A stretch of 34,768 nucleotides of DNA, from NCBI GenBank assembly GCA_937867645.1, contig CALMKE010000093.1, positions 1 through 34,768 of the forward strand. Reading direction: 5' to 3'. The stretch comes from an uncultured Gemmatimonadota bacterium (lineage in GTDB: Bacteria > Gemmatimonadota > Gemmatimonadetes > Gemmatimonadales > Gemmatimonadaceae). A program made the translations under genes and the position numbers. How positions within the stretch are numbered: the stretch's first letter is position 1; the number at the start of each line of letters is the position of its first letter. Under the pieces are notes generated by a model, which was not told the DNA's origin, made no database searches, and worked only from the letters and a program-made list of their open reading frames with translations. Positions 34,252 through 34,768 of the stretch are shown here, one piece after another.

Positions 34252-34560
34252 TTACTCGACCTTGATTTCGACGTCCACGCCCGCGGGCAGATCCAGCTTC
34301 GTCAGCGCGTCCACCGTCTGCACCTTCGAATCCAGAATGTCGATCACGCGCTTGTGCGTCTTCAGCTCGAACTGCTCACGCGACTTCTTGTCCACGTGCG
34401 GCGAGCGAAGCACCGTCCACCGCTGCGTCTTGGTTGGCAGCGGGATCGGGCCCGACACGGACGCGCCCGTCTTCTCGGCGGTGCGCACGATGTCGGCGGC
34501 CGCGGTGTCGATGACCGCGTGGTCGAAAGCCTTGAGACGAATTCTGATTCTTCCTGCCAT
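34252..34560 (-). CDS. rpsJ: 30S ribosomal protein S10
   Basis: A 102-residue S10 of the usual length: [20 protein letters not shown], then [40 protein letters not shown] and [13 protein letters not shown]. It heads the S10 part of the cluster after tuf. S10 also partners NusB in antitermination. Confidence 0.97.
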   Translation of the reverse strand: MAGRIRIRLKAFDHAVIDTAAADIVRTAEKTGASVSGPIPLPTKTQRWTVLRSPHVDKKSREQFELKTHKRVIDILDSKVQTVDALTKLDLPAGVDVEIKVE

Positions 34561-34570
34561 TTGAACTCCC

Positions 34571-34659
34571 AGCTATTGGCTATTGGCTATTGGCTTTTGG
34601 CTTGCTGCGGAACTGCGGGAATGCAGTTACCAACAGCCAATAGCCAATAGCCAACAGCT
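34571..34659 (-). repeat. GCTRTTR heptamer hairpin between tuf and rpsJ
   Basis: The left arm contains three GCTATTG units and one GCTTTTG. The right arm contains their inverse complements (CCAACAG, CCAATAG, CCAATAG, CCAACAG) and ends ACAGCT. The arms pair over about 30 bases. Inside, AACTGC and GCAGTT form a smaller stem around GGGAAT. It begins one base after the tuf stop codon. There is no U-tract, so it is not a standard intrinsic terminator. Confidence 0.9.
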
Positions 34660-34660
34660 G

Positions 34661-34768
34661 CTACTTGATGATCTTCGTTACGACACCCGCACCGACCGTG
34701 CGGCCGCCCTCGCGAATCGCGAAGCGGAGCCCCTCGTCCATCGCGATCGGCGTGATCAGCTCGATCGT
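34661..34768 (-). CDS. tuf: Elongation factor Tu, C-terminal 35 residues
   Basis: Only the 3' end lies in the window. It reads [19 protein letters not shown], then [16 protein letters not shown] and a TAG stop, the invariant end of EF-Tu domain 3. The position before rpsJ is the usual str-S10 junction. The 5' part lies beyond the window edge. Confidence 0.95.
   Translation of the reverse strand, partial: TIELITPIAMDEGLRFAIREGGRTVGAGVVTKIIK

Noticed and set aside
34571-34659. tuf/rpsJ hairpin as a standard intrinsic terminator
   Set aside because: The stem is long and heptamer-periodic, and no U-tract follows in the direction of transcription.

Overview
This is high-GC bacterial chromosome, read mostly from the minus strand. 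The complete tuf–S10–spc ribosomal protein cluster, the glycine-rich and lysine-rich tails on several ribosomal proteins, the purA–glyS–MoxR/DUF58/BatA block and a gas-vesicle operon fit a soil or freshwater Gemmatimonadota-like organism. That assignment is an inference, not a proven identification. No rRNA, tRNA or CRISPR array is visible.

Layout by region. (1) 1-8220, minus strand: a tightly coupled operon read purA > glyS > HEXXH peptidase > GAF protein > MoxR ATPase > DUF58 protein > BatA-like membrane protein > a membrane protein cut by the window edge. Four of its junctions are 4-base GTGA/ATGA overlaps. (2) 8304-16474, minus strand: trpS > membrane-embedded M28 peptidase > DUF456 protein > gas-vesicle genes gvpF, gvpG, gvpL/F, a gvpS-gvpK fusion, gvpJ and gvpA > a soluble GAF/PAS histidine kinase that overlaps gvpA. 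(3) 16475-21365, mostly plus strand: a 174-bp imperfect palindrome, an inositol-monophosphatase-family gene, a complete IS1595-type element and a bifunctional formiminotransferase-cyclodeaminase. The IS carries a DUF3800 passenger gene and sits inside a heptanucleotide array with a register-perfect 8-bp target duplication. (4) 21337-34768, minus strand: the 3' end of tuf, then rpsJ rplC rplD rplW rplB rpsS rplV rpsC rplP rpmC rpsQ rplN rplX rplE rpsN rpsH rplF rplR rpsE rpmD rplO secY adk map.

The least conventional signals lie between genes. Two families of heptanucleotide repeats occupy gaps of an otherwise tightly packed genome, usually within a few bases of the preceding stop codon. One is a direct array of CTAGTCA units (imp/ftcd, secY/adk, rpsQ/rplN). 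The other is an array of GCTRTTR units, mostly folded back on itself as a long hairpin (tuf/rpsJ, rpsJ/rplC, rplB/rpsS, rpsN/rpsH). Their repeated placement inside the ribosomal protein operon suggests a transcript-level role (RNA processing, attenuation or 3'-end protection) or a repeat family that tolerates only these sites. The other notable items are the IS with its DUF3800 passenger, the GvpS-GvpK fusion in an operon with a kinase, the M28 peptidase whose catalytic domain is split by transmembrane segments, and the histone-H1-like and Gly/Arg-rich tails on L4 and S5.
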